Assembly: GCF_003258315.1 (NCBI RefSeq)
Contig: NZ_CP030032.1
Span: forward strand, 4,032,501 to 4,096,500
DNA from: Bradymonas sediminis
GTDB lineage: Bacteria; Myxococcota_A; Bradymonadia; Bradymonadales; Bradymonadaceae
Reading direction: 5' to 3'
DNA length: 64,000 nt
Shown in pieces: positions 1 to 8,619 of this stretch (position 1 is its first letter; every line of letters begins with the position of its first letter). The translations under genes were made by a program, and so were the position numbers. Below the pieces are notes generated by a model. The model had not been told where the DNA came from and did not search any database. It saw nothing but the letters and a program-made list of their open reading frames with translations.

Positions 1-1104
1 GCGGTTGGGGTATCCGAAGGTGATATTGTCGAAATGCACCGCCCCGGCGACCTGCGCCGGCTCGAGCGATTGCTCGCCATTGTCGATGCGAATCGGCGTC
101 TCGAGCAGGTCCATGACGCGGTTGGTCGAGGCCATCGCGCGCTGGTAGAGGTCGAAGGTCTCGCCCAGGCGCGTCAGCGGCCAGAGCAGCCGCTGGGTCA
201 TAAATACGAGCACCGTATACACGCCGACCGGCAATTCGCCCTCCAGGGCGAGGTGGCCGCCGTAGACCAGCGTGGCGATGAACCCCAGCACGATGACCAT
301 GCGGATCAGCGGAGAGAACGCCGAACTCAGCACGATCGCCTTGCGATTGGCCTCGCGATAATCCGAGCTCACGTGCTCGATGCGCGCGCGCTCGTAGTCC
401 TCGGTGGTGAAGCTCTTGATGGTCGCGATGCCCGACAGATTATTGGCGAGCTGCCCGTTGAGCAGGCCGACCTGCTCGCGCACGTGGGCGTAGCGCGGGG
501 CGAGCAAACGCTGGAATTTGAAGGAGCCCCAGAGGATCAACGGGATGGGCGCCATCGCCATCCAGGCCACGCCCGGGGCCAAAATAAAGAACGCCGCCGA
601 GACCACCAGCGCGGTGGTCATCACCGAGATCAACTGGTCGGCGCCGGCGTCCAAGAAACGCTCAAGCTGATTGATATCGTCGTTGAGGATCGACAGCAGC
701 CCGCCGCTGGATTGCTCGTGAAAATAGGCCAACTCGAGGTCTTGGATATGCGCGTAGGCGTCCAGGCGAAGTTCGTGCTGGATGGTCTGGGCGAGGTTTC
801 GCCACAGCCAGGCCTGCGCGTATTGGAAGACGGATTCAAGCCCCCAGATAAGCAGCGTCGCGCCGGCCAACCACACCAATTGGCTGAAGACATCGGTGAC
901 GCCGAGCGCCGCGATGATCGAGTCCTCGCGCTTGACCACCACGTCGATCGCCGCGCCGATGAGCACCGGCGGGGCGAGGTCGAAGATCTTATTGAGGACC
1001 GAGGCCGTGATGGCCATCCAAATAAAGCGGCGCTGGGTGCGCGCGTAGGAGAAAAGACGACCGAGCGGTCGTTTATTCGAGGTTATCACGGGGTTGGATG
1101 CCAT
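1..1104 (-). CDS. ABC transporter, fused permease/ATPase (3' part cut by window edge)
   Basis: Reading leftward from an ATG at 1104, 368 codons stay open to the window edge, so the C-terminal part is missing. The N-terminal ~340 residues form an ABC exporter membrane domain. It has several hydrophobic helices, the typical '[18 protein letters not shown]' coupling segment and '[12 protein letters not shown]', followed by the linker into the nucleotide-binding domain ('[11 protein letters not shown]'), which is where the window ends. Such half-transporters act as homodimers or heterodimers in the inner membrane and export lipids, peptides or drugs; the substrate cannot be told from this sequence. 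It lies 81 bp downstream of the AAA ATPase on the same strand and may be co-transcribed with it. Walker motifs lie outside the window. Confidence 0.88.
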   Translation of the reverse strand, partial: MASNPVITSNKRPLGRLFSYARTQRRFIWMAITASVLNKIFDLAPPVLIGAAIDVVVKREDSIIAALGVTDVFSQLVWLAGATLLIWGLESVFQYAQAWLWRNLAQTIQHELRLDAYAHIQDLELAYFHEQSSGGLLSILNDDINQLERFLDAGADQLISVMTTALVVSAAFFILAPGVAWMAMAPIPLILWGSFKFQRLLAPRYAHVREQVGLLNGQLANNLSGIATIKSFTTEDYERARIEHVSSDYREANRKAIVLSSAFSPLIRMVIVLGFIATLVYGGHLALEGELPVGVYTVLVFMTQRLLWPLTRLGETFDLYQRAMASTNRVMDLLETPIRIDNGEQSLEPAQVAGAVHFDNITFGYPNR

Positions 1105-1185
1105 AGTGCACTGCCTGCGGGGCCGCCCGGAGCGGGCGCAAAGATGCGCTGCGCCGTGAGGCCCGCTGTCGTTTTTCAGAAGATA

Positions 1186-2670
1186 TCAGTCGAAATAATC
1201 GAGGATGCGCCGCTCATGCGAGGCGCCACGCGCGCGGCCGTGGGCCCACTCGCGCAGGGCCTTAATCTCATCCTCATACGTTCGGTAGAGCGGAATAATT
1301 TCACGCGCGGCAAATTCGAGGTCTTCGGCCTCGATATCGCGCTGATGCTCGAAGGCGACGTACATCGCGTCGATGACAACTTGCTCGACCTCGGCGCCCG
1401 AGAAATGCTCGGTGCGCGCGGCGAGCTCCTGCAAAACGGCGTCGTCGAAATGACGGCCGCGCCGATGCAGGTGAATGCGGAAGATATCGACGCGCTCGTG
1501 GGGGTCGGGGAGGTCGACAAAAAAGATCTCGTCGAAGCGCCCTTTTCGCAGCATCTCGGGCGGCAGCGCGGTGACATCGTTGGCGGTGGCGACGAGAAAT
1601 ACCGGCGCGGTCTTCTCCTGCTGCCAGGTCAAAAGCGAGCCGAGCACCCGCGCGGTGCTGGCGTCTGCGCCCTCGCCAAAGCCCTTCTCGATCTCGTCCA
1701 TCCACAACACACAGGGCGCGACGGCCTCGGCGGTGCGCAGCGCCTGGCGAAGCGCGTCCTCGGGCGAGCGCTTGCCGTCGAAGATGACGCCCAGGTCCAG
1801 GCGCAAAAGCGGTAGCCCCCAATAGCGCGCCACGGCCTTGGCGCTCAGGCTCTTGCCGCAGCCCTGCACGCCCAGAAGCAACAGCCCCTTGGGCGACGGC
1901 AGCCCGAAGGCGCTGGCCTCCTCGCTGAAGGCGCGCTTTCGCTCGGCCAGCCAGCGCTTGAGCGCGTCCAGCCCGCCGACGTCGCCCAAGCCCTGCTCCA
2001 AGGGGAAGAATTCGAGGATATCGCTCGCCCCAATCAGGCGCTGCTTTTCGCGCAGAATCGAGGTCTCGAGGTCGAAAGGTTGGTTGCGCTGGAGCGCCTC
2101 TTCGTATTGGCTTCGCACGCGGTGAAACGCGCGAAACGCCTGGCGGGCGGTGAGCCCGACGGCGCCGTCGACCAGGGCCTCGTGATTGATATGGGGAAAT
2201 TGCTCGGGCGGAAAGATATTGTCGCAATCACGCCGAATCACCGCTCGCCCGGGCAGCGGCATCTCGATATGCGTGAGGTCTTTTTGCAGCTCGGCGGCCT
2301 CGATCTTAAGCGGGCCGAGAAAGACGATGGTCTTTCGGGCGGCGGCGCAGTGGCCCTCCATCTCGCGCAGCCGACGGCGCACCTCGGGCGCGTCGAGCAG
2401 GGCGTGGACATCTTTGAAGACGAAAACGCCCGGGTTGGCATCTTTGCTCACGGCGTCGAGCGCATCGGCCAAACTCCCCGGGTTGGGGCTTCCATCAAAG
2501 CCGGTCAGCGGACTCCAGGTGTGCAGCGCGCGATTGTCGGCCCCCGCCAGGGTCCGTAAAATCGCCTGCGCCCGCTCCTCCTCGAAGGTTTGCAGATGGA
2601 TCAGCGCGTAGGGGGCGCGAAGCAGCGCGCGGAGTTCGCGCAAGAATTGAGCATGAGGAGGACTGTGCAT
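1186..2670 (-). CDS. AAA-family ATPase (Ycf46-like)
   Basis: A cytoplasmic AAA+ ATPase of 494 residues from the chosen ATG at 2670 ('[10 protein letters not shown]'). A GTG 69 bases further upstream is in frame but lies inside the preceding gene and adds a poor N-terminus. Residues 1-225 form a family-specific N-terminal domain. The AAA core begins near residue 230, with Walker A 'GVQGCGKS' at about 267-274, Walker B '[10 protein letters not shown]', sensor 1 'VATAND' and the 'RKGRFDE' arginine-finger segment, then a C-terminal helical lid. The architecture matches the Ycf46 group described from plastids and cyanobacteria; its substrate is not established. The gene sits between an unknown 178-residue protein (31-bp gap) and an ABC exporter, all minus strand, so an operon is plausible. 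Confidence 0.88.
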   Translation of the reverse strand: MHSPPHAQFLRELRALLRAPYALIHLQTFEEERAQAILRTLAGADNRALHTWSPLTGFDGSPNPGSLADALDAVSKDANPGVFVFKDVHALLDAPEVRRRLREMEGHCAAARKTIVFLGPLKIEAAELQKDLTHIEMPLPGRAVIRRDCDNIFPPEQFPHINHEALVDGAVGLTARQAFRAFHRVRSQYEEALQRNQPFDLETSILREKQRLIGASDILEFFPLEQGLGDVGGLDALKRWLAERKRAFSEEASAFGLPSPKGLLLLGVQGCGKSLSAKAVARYWGLPLLRLDLGVIFDGKRSPEDALRQALRTAEAVAPCVLWMDEIEKGFGEGADASTARVLGSLLTWQQEKTAPVFLVATANDVTALPPEMLRKGRFDEIFFVDLPDPHERVDIFRIHLHRRGRHFDDAVLQELAARTEHFSGAEVEQVVIDAMYVAFEHQRDIEAEDLEFAAREIIPLYRTYEDEIKALREWAHGRARGASHERRILDYFD

Positions 2671-2701
2671 AATCGGAGCAACCGGGGTGATCAGGGTCGA
2701 T

Positions 2702-3238
2702 TCAGCGGTTATAATACTCCACGACCCGATAATCGTCACCCACTAACACCCCACGGGTGTCTTCGCGCCACTTTTTTTTTAATTCCGGATAGTTATCCAG
2801 ATAATCCCCGGAAGTCAGCGGCGCATCCAATAATATCTTGGCCGAGATGCCGCGCCCCTTGGGCTGCACCACGATGATCCCGATATTTCGCTTGGCGCAG
2901 GTGTCTTCCATGATGCCATTATAGGACTCATCCCCGGCGCGAAACTCATCCAAAGGCAGCGCGATCCAGCTCGCGTTGGCCTGGACGTCGTCCAGGCTCA
3001 AGATTCCCCGTTCCATGTCGAATAAGCAGGTGTCAAATTCGGTGACCAGGCGCACCGAGTGCAAGGAGGTGCGGTCTTCGGCGAGGAAGACCAGGTCGAC
3101 GGTGCCATCCGTCGGGCTCTTCTGAGCATCTGCGCTCTTGTGCACGACAAAGAGGCCGTTGTCCCGCCCCGTCTCGCGCTCAAAAAGACGCTCAATCGGC
3201 TCAATCATTTCTTCGCGGCTAAATGACTCTTCGGTCAT
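2702..3238 (-). CDS. hypothetical protein, soluble alpha/beta
   Basis: A 178-residue acidic soluble protein starting at an ATG ('MTEESFSREE'). No signal peptide or membrane helix is visible. I do not recognise the family. The central pattern is two strands ('VDLVFLAED', 'HSVRLVTEFD'), then 'ASWIALPLDEF', then 'NIGIIVVQPKGRGISAKILLDAP'. It faintly resembles the core of PD-(D/E)XK nuclease-like folds, but no clear E-x-K dyad can be assigned, so this is only a hint. It precedes the AAA ATPase gene by 31 bp on the same strand and may be co-expressed with it. Confidence 0.7.
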   Translation of the reverse strand: MTEESFSREEMIEPIERLFERETGRDNGLFVVHKSADAQKSPTDGTVDLVFLAEDRTSLHSVRLVTEFDTCLFDMERGILSLDDVQANASWIALPLDEFRAGDESYNGIMEDTCAKRNIGIIVVQPKGRGISAKILLDAPLTSGDYLDNYPELKKKWREDTRGVLVGDDYRVVEYYNR

Positions 3239-3423
3239 AGGTTAATTCCTCCTGAGAACTGCATCAATAGAATCGGTCAAGTCGTGGATTCTTGGCCCAA
3301 CAGCCCAACGAACCCATCGACATCGTGCCAAACCTAAACACGCGATGCAAAAAGTCTACTTCTCAGATAGGATTTAACGATGAAGCCGCCCAAAACCGGG
3401 GTCTCAGGCGGCTCCAAGGCCGA

Positions 3424-4518
3424 TCAGGCGCCGTGCAAGATATGCATAATATCGCCGTCCTTGACGATATAACCCTTGCCCTCAACCCGGAGTTTACCGG
3501 CGGCCTTGATGTTGGCCTCGCTGCCGTGCTCCTGGAGCGCCTCAACGGTATAGACCTCGGCGCGGATGAACTTCTTCTCAAAATCGGTATGGATGGCGCC
3601 GGCGGCCTGCGGGGCGGTCGCGCCGACCGGGATGGTCCAGGCGCGCACTTCGACCTCACCGGCGGTGAAGAAGCTCTGCAGGCCAAGCAAGGAATAGGTC
3701 GCGCGGATCAGCACGTTGAGCGCCGGCTCGGCGATCCCAAGCCCCTCAAGCATCTCATTCTTCTCGGCCTCGTCGAGCTCGGCGAGCTCGGACTCGATCG
3801 AGCCGCAGACCACGACCACGTCGCTGCCCTCGGCGGCGGCCAGGTCACGCAACGTCTGGACATATTTCGCCTCGCCGTCGAGGTCATCCTCGGCGACGTT
3901 GGCGACGTAGAGCACCGGCTTGGTGGTGAGCAAATGGCAGTCGTGGGCGAGCTTGGCCTCTTCTTCGCTATACTCAAGCGAGCGCGCGGGGCGGCCTTCG
4001 TTGAGCGCCTCACTGATGCGCTCGAGCACCTTGACCCGCGCCACCTCGACCTTGTCCTGGCCGCGCGCGGCCCGGCGCGACTTCTCCAGACGCTTCTCCA
4101 CCGTCGTCATATCGGCGAGGATAAGCTCGGTGTTGATGATGTCGACGTCGCGCGCGGGGTCCACGCTTCCCTCGACGTGGACGACATCGGAGTCCTCAAA
4201 GCAGCGCACGACGTGCAGAATCGCGTCGACCTCACGGATATTGGCCAGGAATTTATTGCCCAGCCCCTCGCCCTTCGACGCGCCCTTAACCAGCCCGGCG
4301 ATGTCCAAGATCTCGACCACCGTCGGGATCACCTTGAGCGTGGTGATATGCTCGCAGATAATGTCCATGCGCGGGTCGGGAACCGGGACGATGCCGACGT
4401 TCGGGTCGATCGTGCAGAAGGGGTAGTTCGCGGACTCCGCCCCTGCCTCTGTTAACGCATTGAAGATCGTCGATTTTCCAACGTTGGGAAGCCCAACCAC
4501 ACCTGCTGAAACGCTCAT
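3424..4518 (-). CDS. ychF: redox-regulated ATPase YchF (OLA1 family)
   Basis: A TRAFAC-class P-loop protein of the Obg group that binds ATP rather than GTP and associates with ribosomes. From the ATG at 4518 ('[16 protein letters not shown]') the protein has 364 residues, the usual YchF length; an upstream in-frame start at 4566 would add 16 atypical residues. The G1 motif 'GLPNVGKST' is at residues 9-17, '[20 protein letters not shown]' is the G3 region, a coiled-coil insertion follows ('[17 protein letters not shown]'), and a C-terminal TGS domain ends in '[19 protein letters not shown]'. The G4 element is the non-canonical one typical of this ATPase ('[11 protein letters not shown]'). It is apparently monocistronic, with divergent genes upstream. 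Confidence 0.96.
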   Translation of the reverse strand: MSVSAGVVGLPNVGKSTIFNALTEAGAESANYPFCTIDPNVGIVPVPDPRMDIICEHITTLKVIPTVVEILDIAGLVKGASKGEGLGNKFLANIREVDAILHVVRCFEDSDVVHVEGSVDPARDVDIINTELILADMTTVEKRLEKSRRAARGQDKVEVARVKVLERISEALNEGRPARSLEYSEEEAKLAHDCHLLTTKPVLYVANVAEDDLDGEAKYVQTLRDLAAAEGSDVVVVCGSIESELAELDEAEKNEMLEGLGIAEPALNVLIRATYSLLGLQSFFTAGEVEVRAWTIPVGATAPQAAGAIHTDFEKKFIRAEVYTVEALQEHGSEANIKAAGKLRVEGKGYIVKDGDIMHILHGA

Positions 4519-4656
4519 GAGGATAAATCTCGATAAGTACAAAATTTGTGGGAGTTCCAGGCTCAACCCGATTCATCGCGAATCGAGAATCCCGGATTGA
4601 TTGTCAACGCCGCAGTGGATAATGGAATTCCCCTCGAATGTGAAGCCACATGGTCC

Positions 4657-4662
4657 TATAAT
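4657..4662 (+). promoter_or_regulatory. candidate -10 element (TATAAT)
   Basis: A perfect TATAAT hexamer lies 33 bases before the ATG of the coiled-coil protein gene, in the divergent gap with ychF. The -35 region at the expected spacing is weak, so this is a candidate only. Confidence 0.35.
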
Positions 4663-4694
4663 AAGTTTTTTATCCCCCTCACTCCGGTATAAAG

Positions 4695-5198
4695 ATGGCT
4701 GTCGATCCCGTGATTCACGCGCATATGGCGTATCTGGTTCAGTGTGAAAAGAAAGACCTCGAGGTGGCCGAGAAGCTCGAGGAGGACATCGCGCTGTGGA
4801 AAAAACGCGTCGGACTGGCCCGCGAGCGCGGCGAAGACGAGCTCGCCGAGCAGGCGCGCGAGCGCGCGCTGGCGCTGATCGCCGAGCGCCGCGCGCTGCA
4901 GACCCGCCTGGACATGATCGCCAATGAGAAGGATATCCTTCGGCGCGAGAGCCGCCGCCCCCACGGGCGCGAGCTGGAATACGCCGAGGAATTATTGCGC
5001 CGCTGGCAAGAGAGCGGCCTGGTGGACCCGGAGAAGGCGGCGCTCGACGAGGAATTCGACAAGCTCGACAGCGAGCAGGCGCTGGCGGAGCTGCACGAGG
5101 AAATCGTGGGAACGCTCGACGATGACTCGCTGGCCAATGAGGTTGTCTTGTCGGACCCGGACGCCCTGGGTAGCCCTGAGCCCGATGATCTTAGATAA
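4695..5198 (+). CDS. coiled-coil protein, PspA-like small hypothetical
   Basis: A 167-residue, highly charged protein without signal peptide. Residues ~15-105 are a continuous Glu/Lys/Arg/Ala-rich helix predicted to be a coiled coil ('KDLEVAEKLEEDIALWKKR', 'EQARERALALIAERRALQ'). The C-terminal 50 residues are acidic and helical-to-disordered. The overall style resembles PspA/IM30-related helical proteins, but there is no diagnostic motif. It is transcribed divergently from ychF and followed within 26 bp by a strong terminator hairpin, so it is probably a single-gene transcript. Confidence 0.75.
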   Translation: MAVDPVIHAHMAYLVQCEKKDLEVAEKLEEDIALWKKRVGLARERGEDELAEQARERALALIAERRALQTRLDMIANEKDILRRESRRPHGRELEYAEELLRRWQESGLVDPEKAALDEEFDKLDSEQALAELHEEIVGTLDDDSLANEVVLSDPDALGSPEPDDLR

Positions 5199-5223
5199 GA
5201 TCACCGGCGCCGCTCCGCTCGAA

Positions 5224-5259
5224 GCCTCGCCCGAAGTCTGACTTCGGGCGAGGCTTTTT
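5224..5259 (+). terminator. rho-independent terminator
   Basis: A perfect 14-bp stem (GCCTCGCCCGAAGT / ACTTCGGGCGAGGC) with a CTG loop, followed by TTTTT. It ends the coiled-coil protein transcript. Nearly the same hairpin recurs at 7383-7417. Confidence 0.93.
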
Positions 5260-5468
5260 CATGCCAGCTACCCACTCGCTAATTCGGCGCAAATCAACTA
5301 GAAGAAAACAGGCAAAACAACGCGATTATTTGTTTTATATCTCTCAGAAATATATAGTCACTCCCGAGAAAATCATCTCACGCCCCAGTCACCGCCATGG
5401 CGACCCCGGCGCTCAGCTTGGCTACTCACTAGGCGGGTTTGTTGTCCTCGACCGATTGGAAGTACCCC

Positions 5469-7364
5469 ATGAATAACAATCTTCATCGCCTCGCGCTCAC
5501 GATTTTGCTCTTTCTCGCTCGGCAGCTCAGGCTGCGCGATTTTGGACGCGATGAGTGGCGCTGAAGATGATAAAGGCGGCCCCGACGCGACTTCATCTGA
5601 CGCCGGCAACCTAGACGCGGGCGATACCGAGCTTTCAGACACCAGCGAGCCCGACGCCGATCTTCCCGACGCGGGCGACGCGGGCGACGCGGGCGACGCG
5701 GGCGACGCGGGCGACGCGGCATTGCCCGACGCGGACGGTGACGCGAGCGACACCGACACCAACAGCGACTCCGGCGAGACCTGCGCGCCGACGACCTGTG
5801 GCCCGTGCGGGCTCGGCCGCATCATCTGCGGCCAGGCGTCCGACGAAGCCGTCTGCGTGCACCCGGACGCTATTCTTGAAGGGGTGAACGAGGCGCAGTG
5901 CGCCCAGAGACTTCTCTTTGTCGATCCTGCGGTAGACATCGATGATGGCACCCATGCCGGCACACAAACGCACCCCTATAAAACCTATCAAAGGGCCCGC
6001 CAGGAAGCCTCGGAAGGCCAAATAATCATTCTTCGCCAAGAGCCCGGCGTGACGTATGAGGAAGGGTTGGTGGTCAAAAACGGCGTCTCGGTGGTCGGCG
6101 GATTTTCGCGCGGCGACGACGGATTTGAATGGTATCCGACCAACGAACCGTCGCGATTTGGGGTGCCATCAACGACAATTTCCCCGCATATCTTTGGCTT
6201 GAGGGCCGTGGGCATTGACTCCGCCACGGTCATCGCCAATATCAGCCTGCGCACCACGAACGCACGGACCGGGGGTAGCAATTACGGCGCCTATATCCTC
6301 AACACGAGCGAGCTCACGCTGCGCGGGGTGTCGGTGGTAAGCGGCGCGGGCGGAGATGGCGCAGACGGGGATTCCGGTGCTCAGGGTGCCAATGGAGAGC
6401 CCGGCCAGACCGTTCAGGCCAGGCTGGTCGCCCCCAATTCCCCTACCTATGACTATTTCGCGCCGAACTACGGCGGCAAACCCGCGCCAGGCTGCCGCCT
6501 CACGGACCGATCTGGCACGGGAGGTCAGGGAGGCCGCGGCGCGAAGAATTTGAGAAAGTCCACAGTGCTGCCCGCCGCGGGCGGCGACGGAGCCCTGCTT
6601 TTGAGTTCGCTCGATGAAAACGGAGGCACGCCCGGGACCTACATAGATATGAACGGCGGCAACGGCTCCGAGGGCGCCGACCGTGTTCTCTCGGGCGCCA
6701 GCGGCACGGGGGCGCGTCGGCGGGCGAACTCTCGGCTGCCAGCCTATGGCGCCCGATCGGCGTTGGTACGCCGGGGGCAGCGGGCCCAATTGGGCAAGGC
6801 GGCGGCGGCGGCGGCGGCGCCGATAAAGCAAGCCATATTATCGCCAGCGCTCCGGGTGGAGGCGGCGGCGGCGGGGGTTGCGGCGGCATTGGCGGTCAGG
6901 GAGGCCAGCCCGGCGGCGCCTCCTTCGGTCTATTTCTCGTCGAATCGACAATCGAGATTCAGGACTCCAGCTTTGCTGCGGGACTTGGCGGCAAGGGCGG
7001 CAACGGCGGCGCCGGCGGCCCGGGCGGCATGGGAGGCCCGGGTGGAAGCGGCTCGAATTTGCAGGTCGTGACCGCGCGCGACGGCCAAGGATACGCCGTT
7101 CAAAGCAACCCGGCCGCCCCGACCTCGGGCGCCGGCGGCCCGGGCGGCATGGGAGGCCCGGGTGGTGGTGGTGGCGGAGGCGCCGGCGGCGGCTCCTACG
7201 GCGCCTATTGTTTCGGCAACAACCTCTTGAGGAAAGTAGGCTCGGTAACCTTTGCCAAGCAGCGCAATAGCCTGGGCGGCACCGGCGGCGATGGTCCCTC
7301 CATCAGCAATCACCACGGCGCCCCAGGCACGTCGAAACTAAGCGTCGGCTGCCTGACCGATTGA
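5469..7364 (+). pseudogene. Gly-rich surface lipoprotein gene with two compensating frameshifts
   Basis: One protein is spread over two frames. ATG 5469 opens a signal peptide ('MNNNLHRLALTILLFLA'). One extra base near 5520 moves the frame, after which a lipobox (S-S-G-C) and the mature protein follow. One missing base in the G run near 6703-6709 returns to the first frame, which runs through Gly-Gly-X repeats to the stop at 7364. If repaired it is a lipoprotein of about 630 residues. It contains an Asp/Ala/Gly linker with GDA repeats, a Cys-rich stretch ('CAPTTCGPCGLGRIICG'), a DUF1565-like beta-helix segment ('LFVDPAVDIDDGTHAGTQTH', 'PYKTYQRARQ') and long collagen-like/poly-Gly tracts ending in a Cys-containing tail. 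Homopolymer sequencing error is as likely as true decay. The unbroken middle piece alone is 5542-7071, whose last ~120 residues are out-of-frame Ala/Arg-rich junk. Confidence 0.72.
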
Positions 7365-7382
7365 CCCTGGCAGCATCGAGAA

Positions 7383-7417
7383 GCCCCGCCCGAAGTCTGA
7401 CTTCGGGCGGGGCTTTT
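7383..7417 (+). terminator. rho-independent terminator
   Basis: A 14-bp perfect stem (GCCCCGCCCGAAGT / ACTTCGGGCGGGGC), CTG loop, then TTTT, placed 18 bp after the stop of the Gly-rich lipoprotein gene. It differs from the hairpin at 5224-5259 by a single compensated base pair. Confidence 0.9.
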
Positions 7418-7445
7418 GCGCTCTCACTGCATCAACGCTGAAGAC

Positions 7446-8483
7446 TCACTGCTCCAAAAACGCCCGCAAAAGCTCCACCGTGGCGTAGAGGTCGTCTTTG
7501 TGCACGGTCTCCGTCACCGTGTGGATATAGCGCGTCGGGATGCTCAACGCGATGGCCCGCGCCCCGCTGCGCGCGCGCTGCAAGGCCGCGGCGTCGGTGC
7601 CGCCCAGCGGCAGGATCTCCATCTGATAGTTGATCTTTTTGGCCTCGGCCAGATCGATGAATTCGTCGACCAACTCGCGATTGCTGATGGCGTAGGAGTC
7701 CATGATCTTAATCGCCACGCCGTCGCCCAGGTTCGTGATCTGGTGCTCGCCGGGGACGCCGGGGATGTCGACCGCGAGCGTGGTGTCCACGCCGATGCCG
7801 ATATCCGGCGAGATGCCGTAGGCCGAGGTGGTCGCGCCGCGGATGCCGATCTCTTCCTGCACGGTGAAGACGACGTAGATATCGTAGGCCGACTTCGCCT
7901 CGCTCAGCGCCTCGAGCAGGCGCACGCCCACCCAGCAAGCCACGCGGTTATCCAGGCATTTACCGCTGACCATATCGCCCATTTCGACGAACTCCTGGAC
8001 CAGGGTCACCGGGTCACCCGGGCGAATCTTGGCCTTCACCTCGTCTTTGGGAAGCCCGGTGTCCACGAAAAACTCGTGCATCTTCGGGATCTTATTGCGC
8101 TCGTCGGCGTCGGCGATATGAATCGGTTTGCCGCTCGGGTTCAGGTTCCCCAGAATCTCGCCGCCGTCGCGGGTCTGGATGCGCACCCGGCGCGCGAAGA
8201 GGTTTCGGAAGTCGAACCCGCCCAATTGCTGCAGGCGAATAAAACCGTTGTCATCCACCGAGCGCACATAAAAAGCGATCTCGTCCATATGACAGGCGAG
8301 CATCACTTTTTTGGCCTTCTCGTCGCCCTTGATCGTCGGCTTGACCCGGCAAATCAGGTTCCCCATCGGGTCGACCGACACCTCGTCGGCGAGGCCATCG
8401 ACCTTGCTGCGAATATAATCGCGCACTTTTTCTTCGCGTCCGGGCGCGCCAGGAAGTTCCGAGAGAATCTTGAGCATATCCAT
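7446..8483 (-). CDS. M42-family metallopeptidase (glutamyl/deblocking aminopeptidase type)
   Basis: A di-metal aminopeptidase of the M42 family, 345 residues, the normal family length. Cytoplasmic tetrahedral (TET) dodecamers of this family trim N-terminal residues from oligopeptides. The metal and catalytic residues are visible: H65 in 'CHMDE', D178 in 'CLDNR', the catalytic E210 and metal-binding E211 in 'VQEEIG', D233 in 'GVDTT' and H321 in 'RYIHTVTE'. An insert PDZ-like/OB subdomain occupies roughly residues 75-165. The ATG at 8483 is preceded by GGAG with 9-base spacing. It lies convergent to the Gly-rich lipoprotein gene, separated by that gene's terminator. Substrate preference within the family cannot be read from sequence. 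Confidence 0.93.
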   Translation of the reverse strand: MDMLKILSELPGAPGREEKVRDYIRSKVDGLADEVSVDPMGNLICRVKPTIKGDEKAKKVMLACHMDEIAFYVRSVDDNGFIRLQQLGGFDFRNLFARRVRIQTRDGGEILGNLNPSGKPIHIADADERNKIPKMHEFFVDTGLPKDEVKAKIRPGDPVTLVQEFVEMGDMVSGKCLDNRVACWVGVRLLEALSEAKSAYDIYVVFTVQEEIGIRGATTSAYGISPDIGIGVDTTLAVDIPGVPGEHQITNLGDGVAIKIMDSYAISNRELVDEFIDLAEAKKINYQMEILPLGGTDAAALQRARSGARAIALSIPTRYIHTVTETVHKDDLYATVELLRAFLEQ

Positions 8484-8619
8484 GATAAAAACTCCAAAAT
8501 ATGGGTCGTTTAGTGGGGAAAATCAGCGCAAAAATAACTAGGTATCTACGCGAGGTGACGAGGTGACGCTCACTGGCTGAAGTCGCGTCTAAAGGTGTCC
8601 GGTGGGGCGAGCGATTGCC

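Noticed and set aside
34-1815. A 593-codon plus-strand frame spanning the ABC exporter and AAA ATPase genes
   Set aside because: It crosses two convincing minus-strand genes and encodes only low-complexity Arg/Gly/Asp sequence.
3384-3414. Hairpin downstream of ychF as a terminator
   Set aside because: The 7-bp stem has a long loop and no T-run on the minus strand.
6840-7071. Ala/Arg-rich C-terminus of the 5542-7071 frame as a real protein end
   Set aside because: The other frame encodes Gly-Gly-X repeats continuous with the upstream and downstream protein, so this tail is out-of-frame translation after a frameshift.
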